A DNA stretch of 64,000 nucleotides from DATBLE01 sp963841405. Its GTDB lineage: Bacteria > Actinomycetota > Thermoleophilia > Gaiellales > Gaiellaceae. Location: NCBI GenBank assembly GCA_963841405.1, contig CAWJCM010000010.1, positions 1 to 64,000 of the forward strand. The letters are read 5' to 3'. Numbering within the stretch: position 1 is the first letter of the stretch; every line of letters starts with the position of its first letter. Position numbers and translations under genes: made by a program. The notes under the pieces were generated by a model that saw only the letters and a list, made by a program, of their open reading frames with translations, was not told the DNA's origin and did no database searches. Shown here piece after piece: positions 57,389-64,000 of this stretch.

Positions 57389-57419
57389 CGCCGCCGCGAC
57401 CGACATGTGCGGGCGCGGC
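57389..57419. repeat. CGCCGCCGCGACCGAC interspersed repeat, copy 3
   Basis: CGCCGCCGCGACCGAC, four variable bases, GCGGGCGCGGC. It lies between the kinase start and copy D of the palindromic element, in the same relative arrangement as copies 1 and B at 31.2 kb. Confidence 0.7.
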
Positions 57420-57463
57420 ACCGCCGCGCTCTATGAGCGCCGAGGCGAGCGCAGCGAGCGAGC

Positions 57464-57502
57464 GGAGGAGAGGGCCAGCGGGGGAACCAGGGGTTCCCCC
57501 GC
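57464..57502 (-). repeat. Post-stop palindromic element, copy D
   Basis: On the minus strand: GCGGGGGAACC / GGTTCCCCCGC arms around CCT, then TGGCCCTCTCCTCC. It abuts the stop codon of the aldehyde dehydrogenase gene and has its orientation. Confidence 0.78.
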
Positions 57503-58995
57503 TATGTGTCGATCTGGGCCTTCTGAAGCTTTCCCGAGTAGTCGACGTAGATCGACTTCCACTCGGTGAAGACGTCGAGTGCGGCCTGGCCGGCTTCGCG
57601 GTGGCCGTTTCCGGTCTCCTTCATCCCGCCGAACGGCAGGTGCACCTCGGCGCCGATCGTGCCCGCGTTCACGTACGTGATCCCGGTGACGAGGTCTCGC
57701 ATCGCGCGGAAGGCGGTGTTCACGTCGCGGGTGAAGATCGCCGACGAGAGCCCGTAACGGACGCCGTTCGCGACCCGGATCGCGTCGTCGGTGTCCTTCA
57801 CGGGAATGAGCGCGGTGGTCGGGCCGAAGATCTCCTCCTGTGCGACCCGCATCCCCGGCTCGACATCGCCGAAGATCGTCGGCCGGTAGAAGAAGCCGCC
57901 CTCGAGGCCGTTGCCACTGGCCACCTCGCCGCCGGTGAGCAGCGTCGCACCCTCGTCCCGGCCGATGCCGGTGTACGTGTGGATCTGCTCGAGCGCGCGG
58001 CCGTTGATCACCGGTCCCACATCGGTGTCCGCCTCCCAGCCCGGCCCGAGGCGGAGCTGCTCGGCGGCGGAGACCAGCTTCGACTGCAGCTCGGCGTAGA
58101 TGTGCTCGTGGACGATCACACGGCTCGCGGCCGTGCAGCGCTGGCCCGACGTGCCGAACGCGGACCAGATGATCCCGTCCGCGGCCAGGTCGAGGTCGGC
58201 GTCGTCAAGGACGATCACCGCGTTCTTGCCGCCGAGCTCGAGATGGACGTGCTTGAGGTTGTCCGCCGCCGCGCGCAGAACCGCGACGCCGGTCTCGCGC
58301 GAGCCGGTCAGCGTGATCACCGGCACGTCGGGGTGGCGGACGAGACGCTCGCCGACTGCACTGCCGCCGCCGTGCACGACGTTGACGACGCCCGCAGGCA
58401 CCCCCGCCAGGACCAGGAGCTCCACGAAGCGCTCGCCGAGTGCCGGCGTGTCGGTCGCGGGCTTGAAGACGACGGTGTTGCCGCAGACGAGAGCCGGGGC
58501 GATCTTCCAGGACGGGATCGCGATCGGGAAGTTCCACGGCGTGATCACGCCGATCACGCCGATCGGCATGCGCACGCTCATGTTGAACTTGTCGCGCAGC
58601 TCCGACGGCGTGGTCTGGCCGAACAGACGGCGCCCCTCGCCTGCCATGTAGAAGCTCATGTCGATCGCTTCCTGGACGTCGCCGCCGGCCTCGGGAAGCA
58701 CCTTGCCCATCTCGCGCGACATCAGCAGCGCGAGTTCGTCCTTGTGTTCGCGGACGAGCGTGCCGAAGCGGTAGAGGATCTCGCCGCGGGCGGGCGCCGG
58801 GACGAGCCGCCACTCCTCGTAGGCCGCCTTCGCCGCCTCGACCGCGCGGTCGACATCCTCCGGCCCTGACAGCGGGAACGTCCCGATCGGCTCGCCCGTC
58901 GCAGGGCTCGTGCTCTCGAACGTCTCGCCGGAGACCGCGTCGACCCACTCGCCGCCGATGAAGTTCTGGAAGCTCCGTGTGCCCGTGGCCGCCAT
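57502..58995 (-). CDS. Aldehyde dehydrogenase
   Basis: 497 residues. VITPWNFPIAIPSWKIAPAL binds cofactor, LTGSRETGVAVLRAAAD and LELGGKNAVIVLDDADLD include the catalytic Glu, FGTSGQRCTAASRVIVHE the nucleophilic Cys, and EEIFGPTTALIPV the cofactor Glu. TSGQRCTA and GMKETGNGHREAG resemble the alpha-aminoadipate-semialdehyde/vanillin dehydrogenase branch rather than GabD, so its substrate differs from that of the enzyme at 26.6 kb. ATG 58995 is six bases after TAGACT, a leaderless-type start. Confidence 0.9.
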   Translation of the reverse strand: MAATGTRSFQNFIGGEWVDAVSGETFESTSPATGEPIGTFPLSGPEDVDRAVEAAKAAYEEWRLVPAPARGEILYRFGTLVREHKDELALLMSREMGKVLPEAGGDVQEAIDMSFYMAGEGRRLFGQTTPSELRDKFNMSVRMPIGVIGVITPWNFPIAIPSWKIAPALVCGNTVVFKPATDTPALGERFVELLVLAGVPAGVVNVVHGGGSAVGERLVRHPDVPVITLTGSRETGVAVLRAAADNLKHVHLELGGKNAVIVLDDADLDLAADGIIWSAFGTSGQRCTAASRVIVHEHIYAELQSKLVSAAEQLRLGPGWEADTDVGPVINGRALEQIHTYTGIGRDEGATLLTGGEVASGNGLEGGFFYRPTIFGDVEPGMRVAQEEIFGPTTALIPVKDTDDAIRVANGVRYGLSSAIFTRDVNTAFRAMRDLVTGITYVNAGTIGAEVHLPFGGMKETGNGHREAGQAALDVFTEWKSIYVDYSGKLQKAQIDT

Positions 58996-59038
58996 CCCAC
59001 GAGTCTAGATCGAGCTACGGGTCCAGATCGGGAGAGGG

Positions 59039-59251
59039 CTACGCGACGTCGACGTCGGGGAACGTCCCGGCCGCCCGCAGCCGCCGGCGGTCGCGCAGCT
59101 GGCGCATGCCGCCGAACGCGCGTCCGCGGCGACGGTCGGGTCCCGAGCGGCGGTCGACGATCACCGTCACGTTCGGGTTGTCCTCGTAGTAGGCGACCAT
59201 CCGCTCGTACAGCTCGTCCTCGAGCGCACGTGGGATCACGCAGTGGATCAT
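59039..59251 (-). CDS. Small conserved basic protein
   Basis: 70 residues: IHCVIPRALEDELYERMVAY, DNPNVTVIVDRRSGPDRRRG, then an Arg-rich end. The DRRSGPDRR motif occurs in many small uncharacterised actinobacterial proteins. A GAGGAG ribosome site lies just before ATG 59251 and TACAAT (59280-59275) may be its -10. Function unknown. Confidence 0.7.
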   Translation of the reverse strand: MIHCVIPRALEDELYERMVAYYEDNPNVTVIVDRRSGPDRRRGRAFGGMRQLRDRRRLRAAGTFPDVDVA

Positions 59252-59310
59252 CTGCTCCTCATCCCCACAGTCTCATTGTACGAATCGATCGGCCGGACAC
59301 CAGGGGTAAA

Positions 59311-59349
59311 CGGAACCGGGGACAGCCCCACGGGGCCAGTCCCTTTCCG
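59311..59349 (-). terminator. Hairpin after the zinc-ribbon protein gene
   Basis: Nested arms CGGAA-GGGAC / GTCCC-GGTTCCG with an inner GGCCCC/GGGGCT pairing, followed on the minus strand by TTTACC. It begins about seven bases after the stop at 59356. It resembles in part the GGGACTGTCCC repeats at 3.6 kb. Confidence 0.55.
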
Positions 59350-59355
59350 TGCTCA

Positions 59356-59973
59356 TCACAGCGGATTTTCGATGTCGGGCAGGATCCCGGTCCCGGTCTC
59401 GACGCGCGCATTCCAGTTGGCGAACATCGGGTCGAGCTCGCCCGGCTCGAGGCCGCGCTCGGCCAGCCGGACCGACTGCGACGAGCCGGGGCTGATCCGG
59501 TACTGGTACCACGAGATCTCCCAGGCGACCGTGATCACGACCTCGGTATTCGGTCCGGGAAGGACGACGATGCTCGCCCGCGGTTCGCCGAGGCTGCGCG
59601 AGATCCCGTCGACGGTTCGCACGGCATCGCTCGCGTTGAAGAGCGCCGCCGCCTCGATCTGCGCCTGCTCGCCGGAGGACAGCCGGCGCAGGATCGGCTC
59701 GGCGACGAGCTGGTCGGCCGCCGGCGGACGCTGCGAGCCGAAGATCGCCGCCAGGCTGAGCGAGCGCCGCCGGCGAGCCTGCCGCACGGCAGGCCCCATC
59801 GGGTTGCCCTCACGAATCCAGCCGTGTTCGTGCGCGACGTCCTGGCAGAGCACGCAGACGTCGACGAAGTCGTCCACCCCGCCCGGGGCGAACCGGAGCG
59901 GGCGCTCCCCGACGAGCAGCGTGCGCTCGCAGATCGCGCACTGCTTCACGTCCATCGTGCGCAAGGACTTCAC
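59356..59973 (-). CDS. Zinc-ribbon protein of unknown function
   Basis: 205 residues from GTG 59973 (198 from ATG 59952). CAICERTLLVGERPLRFAPG with VCVLCQDVAHEHGW form a CxxC...CxxC zinc-binding site in the first 50 residues. The rest (FNASDAVRTVDGISRSLGEP, VVLPGPNTEVVITVAWEISW) is alpha/beta and unfamiliar. TATAGT (59988-59983) lies nine bases before the GTG, supporting the longer, near-leaderless start. Confidence 0.7.
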   Translation of the reverse strand: MKSLRTMDVKQCAICERTLLVGERPLRFAPGGVDDFVDVCVLCQDVAHEHGWIREGNPMGPAVRQARRRRSLSLAAIFGSQRPPAADQLVAEPILRRLSSGEQAQIEAAALFNASDAVRTVDGISRSLGEPRASIVVLPGPNTEVVITVAWEISWYQYRISPGSSQSVRLAERGLEPGELDPMFANWNARVETGTGILPDIENPL

Positions 59974-59987
59974 GGCGTCGCCACTAT

Positions 59988-60010
59988 AGGGAATTCCAGG
60001 GGAATTCCCT
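59988..60010. repeat. Inverted repeat after the EF-G2-like gene, overlapping a -10 element
   Basis: AGGGAATTCC-AGG-GGAATTCCCT, 10-bp perfect arms. It starts within the stop codon region of the EF-G2-like gene and touches the TATAGT hexamer of the next gene, so a terminator hairpin and a promoter would share bases. Confidence 0.55.
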
Positions 60011-62060
60011 AGACCTTCTCTTCCTCGCGCGCGCGCTTCGTCTCCTCGATGATCTTCTGCGCGATGTGCGTCGGCACCTCGTCGTAGCGGAGGAAGTGCA
60101 TGTGGTAGTCGCCGCGGCCCCCGGTCAGCGAGGTCAGCGCCTGTGAGTACGTGAGGATCTCCGCCATCGGCACCTCGGCCTTGATCGAGGTCATCCCGCC
60201 TGCCGGCTCCATCCCCTGGAGGCGGCCGCGCCGCGAGTTGAGGTCGCCGTTGACGGCGCCGACGGTGTCGTCGGGAACGGTCACCTCGACCTCCATGATC
60301 GGCTCGAGCAGCACGGGTCTGGCCTTCTCGTAGGCTGCCTTGAACGCCATCGAGCCGGCGATCTTGAACGCCATCTCGGAGGAGTCGACCGTGTGGTACG
60401 AGCCGTCGACCAGCGAGACGCGGACGCCCTGGACGGGGGCGCCGGCCAGCTCGCCGTGCTGCATCGCCTCCTGGATGCCCTTGTCCACGGCCGGCCGGAA
60501 GCCCTGCGGGATCACGCCGCCGACGATCTTGTCCACGAACTCGTAGCCGACCCCGTCCGCAAGCGGCTCGAGGACGATCGTCGCGTCGCCGTACTGGCCG
60601 CGGCCGCCCGTCTGCTTCTTGTACTTCCCCTGCGCGCGCGACTCGGAGCGGATCGTCTCCAGGTACGGGACGCGCGGCTGGTGCAGGTCGACCTCGACGC
60701 CGAACCGCCGCCGGAGGCGCTCGACCGCGACCTCGACGTGCATCTGCGAGAGGCCCGCGAGCAGCTGCTCTCCCGTCTGCTGGTCGCGGCGCATCACGAG
60801 CGTCGGGTCCTCCTCGGTCAGCCGCCGCAGCGCCTGGCCGAGCTTCTCCTCTTCGCCCTTCGCCTTCGGCGTGATCGCGAAGCTCATCACCGGCTCAGGG
60901 AAGTCGAAGCGCGGGAGCTCGTCCGCGACCTCCCTGTCGACCAGGAGATCGCCGGTCATCACGTCCTTCAGCTTCGCCACCGCGCCGAGGTCGCCCTCGC
61001 CGAACGCGTCGGTCGGCATGTGCTCCTTCCCCTGCAGGACGAGCAGCGAGCCCATCCGTTCCTTGGAGTGCTCGCGCTGGTTGGTCAGAGTCGTGTCGGT
61101 CGTGATCGTGCCCTCGAGGACGCGGAACACGTTGATCCGGCCGGCGAACGGGTCGGCGATCGTCTTGAAGACGAACGCGGCGGTGGCGGCGCCCTCGATC
61201 TCGACCGGCGCGCCCTTCTTCGCGGGACTGGGGACGCCCTCGACGAGCAGATCGAGCAGCGCGGTCGTTCCCAGGTTCTTCGTGGCGACGGCCGCGGCCA
61301 CCGGAAACACCTCGCCGCGCGTGACCGCGTCCTTCAGCGCCTTCGCCACCTCCTCGTCGGAGAGCTCCTGGCCGTCGAGGTAGCGCTCCATCAGGCCCTC
61401 GTCGGTCTCGACCACTGCGTCGAGGAGCTTCTCGCGGTACTCGGCAGCCTGGTCGGCCATCTCCGCCGGAATCCCGGTGCGCCCCCCCTCGCGCTGCCCG
61501 TCCGGGCTCAAGTACGCGCACATGTGCAGGACGTCGACGATGCCGGTGAGCTCGTGTTCGGCGCCGATCGGGATGTGCACGGCGACGCAGTTCGACGAGA
61601 GCTGCGAGCGCACGCCCTCCAGCGCCCGGAAGAAGTCGGCCCGCTCGCGGTCGAGCATGTTCACAACGACCACGCGCGCGACGTGCCCGTCCTCGCCGCG
61701 GTGCCAGGTCCGCCCCGTCCCGACCTCGACTCCCATCACGCCGCTGATGACGACCAGCTCGCCCTCGACCACGCGCAGCGCGGCGATCGTGTCCCCCTGG
61801 AAGCCGGCGTCGCCGGGAGCGTCGATCAGGTTGATCTTCCGGTTCTGCCACTCGCAGTGGCAGAGGGAGGCCGAGAGGGACATCTGGCGCCGGTTCTCGT
61901 CTTCGTCCCAGTCGGAGACGGTGGTCCCCAGCTCGACGGTGCCGAGCCGGTTGACTGCACCGGACTGGAACAGCAGCGCCTCGACGAGCGAGGTCTTCCC
62001 CGTGCCGCGGTGGCCGACGACGGCGACGTTGCGGATCTTTCCAGGCTCCTGAGCAGACAT
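60009..62060 (-). CDS. Elongation factor G-like GTPase (EF-G2 type)
   Basis: 683 residues with the five-domain layout of EF-G. G1 is GHRGTGKTSLVEALLF; G3 reads DAPGDAGF where translating EF-G has DTPGHVDF, so the catalytic His is absent; G4 reads NMLDRERADF where NKxD is usual, so the Lys is absent. QTGGRGQYGDATIVLEP (domain IV) and LTGGRGDYHMHFLRYDEVP (domain V) are well kept. These traits mark the EF-G2 paralogue group, which does not replace EF-G in translation in mycobacteria. A GAGGAG site precedes ATG 62060 and TACGAT lies farther upstream. Confidence 0.88.
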   Translation of the reverse strand: MSAQEPGKIRNVAVVGHRGTGKTSLVEALLFQSGAVNRLGTVELGTTVSDWDEDENRRQMSLSASLCHCEWQNRKINLIDAPGDAGFQGDTIAALRVVEGELVVISGVMGVEVGTGRTWHRGEDGHVARVVVVNMLDRERADFFRALEGVRSQLSSNCVAVHIPIGAEHELTGIVDVLHMCAYLSPDGQREGGRTGIPAEMADQAAEYREKLLDAVVETDEGLMERYLDGQELSDEEVAKALKDAVTRGEVFPVAAAVATKNLGTTALLDLLVEGVPSPAKKGAPVEIEGAATAAFVFKTIADPFAGRINVFRVLEGTITTDTTLTNQREHSKERMGSLLVLQGKEHMPTDAFGEGDLGAVAKLKDVMTGDLLVDREVADELPRFDFPEPVMSFAITPKAKGEEEKLGQALRRLTEEDPTLVMRRDQQTGEQLLAGLSQMHVEVAVERLRRRFGVEVDLHQPRVPYLETIRSESRAQGKYKKQTGGRGQYGDATIVLEPLADGVGYEFVDKIVGGVIPQGFRPAVDKGIQEAMQHGELAGAPVQGVRVSLVDGSYHTVDSSEMAFKIAGSMAFKAAYEKARPVLLEPIMEVEVTVPDDTVGAVNGDLNSRRGRLQGMEPAGGMTSIKAEVPMAEILTYSQALTSLTGGRGDYHMHFLRYDEVPTHIAQKIIEETKRAREEEKV

Positions 62061-62191
62061 GCGCGCGAAACTCCTCGGTCGGTTTGTCAGGGCGATCGTA
62101 TCCCGCGAAGACCGACCCCGAAGCGATCCGCCTCGCCCATCCGAAGCCCCGCCGGCGCGGACGGCAGCGACAGGCTCAAACCCTGTGACTG

Positions 62192-62974
62192 CTACTCCGC
62201 CGTGACCCGAGCCGCGGCCGTGCCCGCCAGGTGCGCCTTCAGCCGCAGGATCGCCTTCGTGTGCAGCTGCGAGACGCGCGACTCGGTGACGCCCAGCACC
62301 TCGCCGATCTCGCGCAGGGTGAGCTCCTCGTAGTAGTAGAGCGTGATCACGAGCTTCTCACGCTCAGGCAGGTGCGCGATCGACTCGCCGAGCGCCTCGC
62401 GCATCTCGGTCTGGTCCAGTACCAGCGCGGGCTGCGGGCCCGACGTGTCCTCGATCGTGTCGATCAGCGAGACCTGGTCGCCGCTGCCCGACGACACCGT
62501 CCAGAGCTCGTCGAGCGCGGCGATCGAAGAACGGGAGATGTCGGTGAGGCTGTCGTCGAGCTCGTCCGTGGTGATCCCTAGCCTCTCGGCGATCTCATCG
62601 TCGGTGGGTACGCGGTGGAGCTTCGCCTCGAGCATGGCGATCGCGCGCTCGATGTCGCGAGCGCGCGAGCGCACCGACCGTGGCACCCAGTCCATCGCGC
62701 GCAGCTCGTCGATGATCGCGCCCTTGATCCTGGCGATCGCGTAGGTCTCGAACTTCACGTCCCGGTCGGGGTCGTAGCGCTCGATCGCGCCGATCAGGCC
62801 GAGGAGCCCGTACGAGACGAGGTCGCCCTCGTCGACGTGGGCGGGCAGGCCGCTTCCGAGCCGGCCGGCAACGAACTTGACGAGCGGCGCGTAGGTGAGG
62901 ATCAGGCGGTCGCGGACCGCGCGGTCGCCGTTCTTCCTGTACTCGCGCCAGAGGGGCTTGATGTCTTCGGCCAA
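62192..62974 (-). CDS. RNA polymerase sigma factor, WhiG/FliA (sigma-28) type
   Basis: 260 residues. Regions 1.2-2 are seen as LILTYAPLVKFVAGRLGSGL and VDEGDLVSYGLLGLIGAIER, with FETYAIARIKGAIIDELRAM; MDWVPRSVRSRARDIERA marks the FliA/WhiG group. Region 4 is LPEREKLVITLYYYEELTLR and EIGEVLGVTESRVSQLHTKA. No flagellar gene is nearby. In this group activity is commonly set by an anti-sigma factor or, for WhiG, by c-di-GMP-dependent RsiG; neither is seen here. TTG 62974 is the likely start, 12 bases after TATTCT. Confidence 0.93.
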   Translation of the reverse strand: MAEDIKPLWREYRKNGDRAVRDRLILTYAPLVKFVAGRLGSGLPAHVDEGDLVSYGLLGLIGAIERYDPDRDVKFETYAIARIKGAIIDELRAMDWVPRSVRSRARDIERAIAMLEAKLHRVPTDDEIAERLGITTDELDDSLTDISRSSIAALDELWTVSSGSGDQVSLIDTIEDTSGPQPALVLDQTEMREALGESIAHLPEREKLVITLYYYEELTLREIGEVLGVTESRVSQLHTKAILRLKAHLAGTAAARVTAE

Positions 62975-63013
62975 GGGTCGGGCTAGAGAATACGGTGCGG
63001 CTCGGCGGATTCC

Positions 63014-63187
63014 TCAGTTTCGGAGGGCTCTGATCGCCAGTCCGGCCATCCACAGCGCCAGTGCCGCGGCGGCGACGAGGATCACCCACTGCCCCGCGGC
63101 GCCGGCGGCGGCCGCGATTCCGCCGAACGCGAGGGCGAGCACCGCGAAGAGCGCACCGAGCGCCCGGCGCTGGGCTGGGGCGGCCAC
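63014..63187 (-). CDS. Short two-helix membrane protein
   Basis: 57 codons from GTG 63187: LGALFAVLALAFGGIAAAAG and WVILVAAAALALWMAGLAIR form two membrane helices, ending in RALRN. It lies between the sigma factor gene and a plus-strand gene and points the same way as the sigma factor. The start codon is uncertain and there is no ribosome site, but the hydrophobic pattern and clean stop favour a real gene. Confidence 0.5.
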   Translation of the reverse strand: MAAPAQRRALGALFAVLALAFGGIAAAAGAAGQWVILVAAAALALWMAGLAIRALRN

Positions 63188-63241
63188 CGCGCGGATGATG
63201 TCATTCTCCAGTCGTCAGCAATCGACAGATGGGAGGACGAG

Positions 63242-63535
63242 ATGGCGTGGGCCCAGATCCAGAAATCGACGGAGGCGACCTGGGACGACTACGAGACCGT
63301 CTCCAACGCGATCGGAGTCGACGACAACCTACCCGACGGGCTGATCGTCCACGCAGCAGGCGAGGTGGACGGCACGTGGCAGTCGGTGGCCGTCTGGGAG
63401 TCGCAGGAGGCCTACGAGCGCTTCCGGGACGAGCGGATCTTCCCGGCGGTACGACAGACGCTCGGAGACTCGGCGATCGAGGCGGGCCCGCCGCCGTCGG
63501 AGTCGTTCGAGGTGAAGCATCTGATCACGCCGTAG
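63242..63535 (+). CDS. Small protein of ABM/dimeric ferredoxin-like type
   Basis: 97 residues. MAWAQIQKSTEATWDDYETV, GLIVHAAGEVDGTWQSVAVW and SQEAYERFRDERIFPAVRQT fit an antibiotic-biosynthesis-monooxygenase-like alpha/beta barrel; this group is mostly uncharacterised. ATG 63242 has a good GGAGGACGAG ribosome site. It is followed after 17 bases by an exported protein gene. Confidence 0.75.
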   Translation: MAWAQIQKSTEATWDDYETVSNAIGVDDNLPDGLIVHAAGEVDGTWQSVAVWESQEAYERFRDERIFPAVRQTLGDSAIEAGPPPSESFEVKHLITP

Positions 63536-63552
63536 CGTCGTATCCTCAGCCG

Positions 63553-64000
63553 GTGGCTCGCCTCGGATGCCTGATCGCGCTGGTGGCGGCGCTCGCCGCC
63601 GGGCTTGCGACGGGAGCACGGGCGGACGCCGATCCGGCCAGCGACACGCTCTACACGAGCGACGTCTTCCTCCCGTACGCGCGCGTGACCCCGGCGGTCG
63701 CCGACGAACTGCGGAACGCAGTCGGGAACGCCCGCGCCGAGGGCAAGCCGATCAAGGTCGCCGTGATCGCGGCGAGGCGCGACCTCGGCGGCGTGCCGAC
63801 GCTCTTCGGCAACCCGCTGTACTACGCGCGCTTCCTCGGCGCCGAGCTCCAGTTCCTGTACAGCGGGAAGCTGCTCGTGGTCATGCCCCAGGGGGCGGCG
63901 CTCTCCCAGCGGGGGAAGCTGATCGCGGATCGCTCGGTGCTTGACGCAAAGGTCGAGCAGGGCACCGACGGTCTCGTCCGTACTGCAGCGGTGCTCGTGC
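63553..64000 (+). CDS. Exported protein, N-terminal part
   Basis: 149 codons to the window edge. A Sec signal (RLGCLIALVAALAAGLATGA, cleavage near ARADA) is followed by SDTLYTSDVFLPYARVTPAV and IKVAVIAARRDLGGVPTLFG, with YYARFLGAELQFLYSGKLLV. The latter part resembles exported TPM/DUF-type thioredoxin-like segments, but I cannot name a family. GTG 63553 is exactly six bases after TATCCT, a leaderless-type start. The 3' end lies outside the window. Confidence 0.7.
   Translation, partial: MARLGCLIALVAALAAGLATGARADADPASDTLYTSDVFLPYARVTPAVADELRNAVGNARAEGKPIKVAVIAARRDLGGVPTLFGNPLYYARFLGAELQFLYSGKLLVVMPQGAALSQRGKLIADRSVLDAKVEQGTDGLVRTAAVLV

Noticed and set aside
62061..62191. Possible small gene or riboswitch between the sigma factor and EF-G2-like genes
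   Set aside because: Only a TACGAT promoter-like hexamer and a ribosome site for the downstream gene are visible; no conserved RNA structure or frame stands out.
62192..62974. Evidence of a flagellar regulon from the FliA-like sigma factor
   Set aside because: WhiG-type factors in actinobacteria serve development, and no flagellar or chemotaxis gene occurs in the window.

Overview
The window is about 64 kb of very GC-rich chromosomal DNA, gene-dense and with most genes on the minus strand. Gene content fits an actinobacterium: GatCAB amidotransferase, a CGNR zinc-finger regulator, a DUF6458-like membrane protein, an EF-G2-type GTPase, a WhiG/FliA-type sigma factor, PASTA proteins and UdgX. 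The mixture, together with two cyclase/ATPase/TPR signalling proteins, suggests a deep lineage such as Thermoleophilia (Gaiellales/Solirubrobacterales-like). That placement is inference from gene content; the window holds no rRNA.

Layout. 1-13.7 kb: tyrS (cut by the left edge), a class A penicillin-binding protein with PASTA domains, a 3-methyladenine glycosylase, an MFS remnant, a RemA-like regulator divergent from an EpsN/PglE-like aminotransferase, ilvE, a serine-pathway operon (class V aminotransferase, serA, ybaK-like), an ABC exporter pair and yqgE. 13.8-26.7 kb: a decayed cyclase/ATPase gene, a five-gene metabolic operon (NIPSNAP, SDR, cupin, ThDP enzyme, PLP decarboxylase), a methyltransferase and a second FtsX-type exporter whose tandem ATPase gene carries two frameshifts. 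26.6-35.6 kb: gatC-gatA-gatB-orf79-gabD, cspA with a clear terminator, folD, a four-PASTA membrane protein, a CGNR regulator and tRNA-Cys. 35.7-43.9 kb: udgX, a secreted barrel-like protein, a 2OG-Fe(II) oxygenase, a holin-like membrane protein, an intact 1094-residue cyclase/ATPase/TPR protein and a VOC/DUF5519 operon with a MerR-type promoter.

44.06-54.77 kb is a 10.7 kb segment bounded by an identical 44-bp direct repeat. The repeat is the 3' part of tRNA-Gly(GCC), which lies intact at 54731-54804, so the segment has the structure of a genomic island inserted in a tRNA gene. Its cargo is one nine-gene minus-strand operon for uptake and breakdown of a sugar: TIM-barrel isomerase, split transketolase A and B, FGGY kinase, SorC-type regulator, DUF2291 protein, and ABC ATPase, permease and binding protein. 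The enzyme set matches the known D-apiose isomerase/apulose kinase/apulose-4-phosphate transketolase route, but the substrate is inferred. No integrase was found.

54.8-64 kb: RNase HI, a stand-alone MshEN-domain protein, a DUF4160/DUF2442 pair, a P-loop kinase, an aldehyde dehydrogenase, the EF-G2-like GTPase, the sigma factor, several small proteins and the start of an exported protein.

Two structural themes run through the window. Many start codons sit 5-8 bases after a TANNNT hexamer with no Shine-Dalgarno sequence, which suggests leaderless mRNAs; four divergent gene pairs have only about 19-40 bases between start codons. Second, a palindromic element followed by a C-rich CCCCCTCC-like tail occurs four times, each time just downstream of a stop codon and in the same orientation as that gene.
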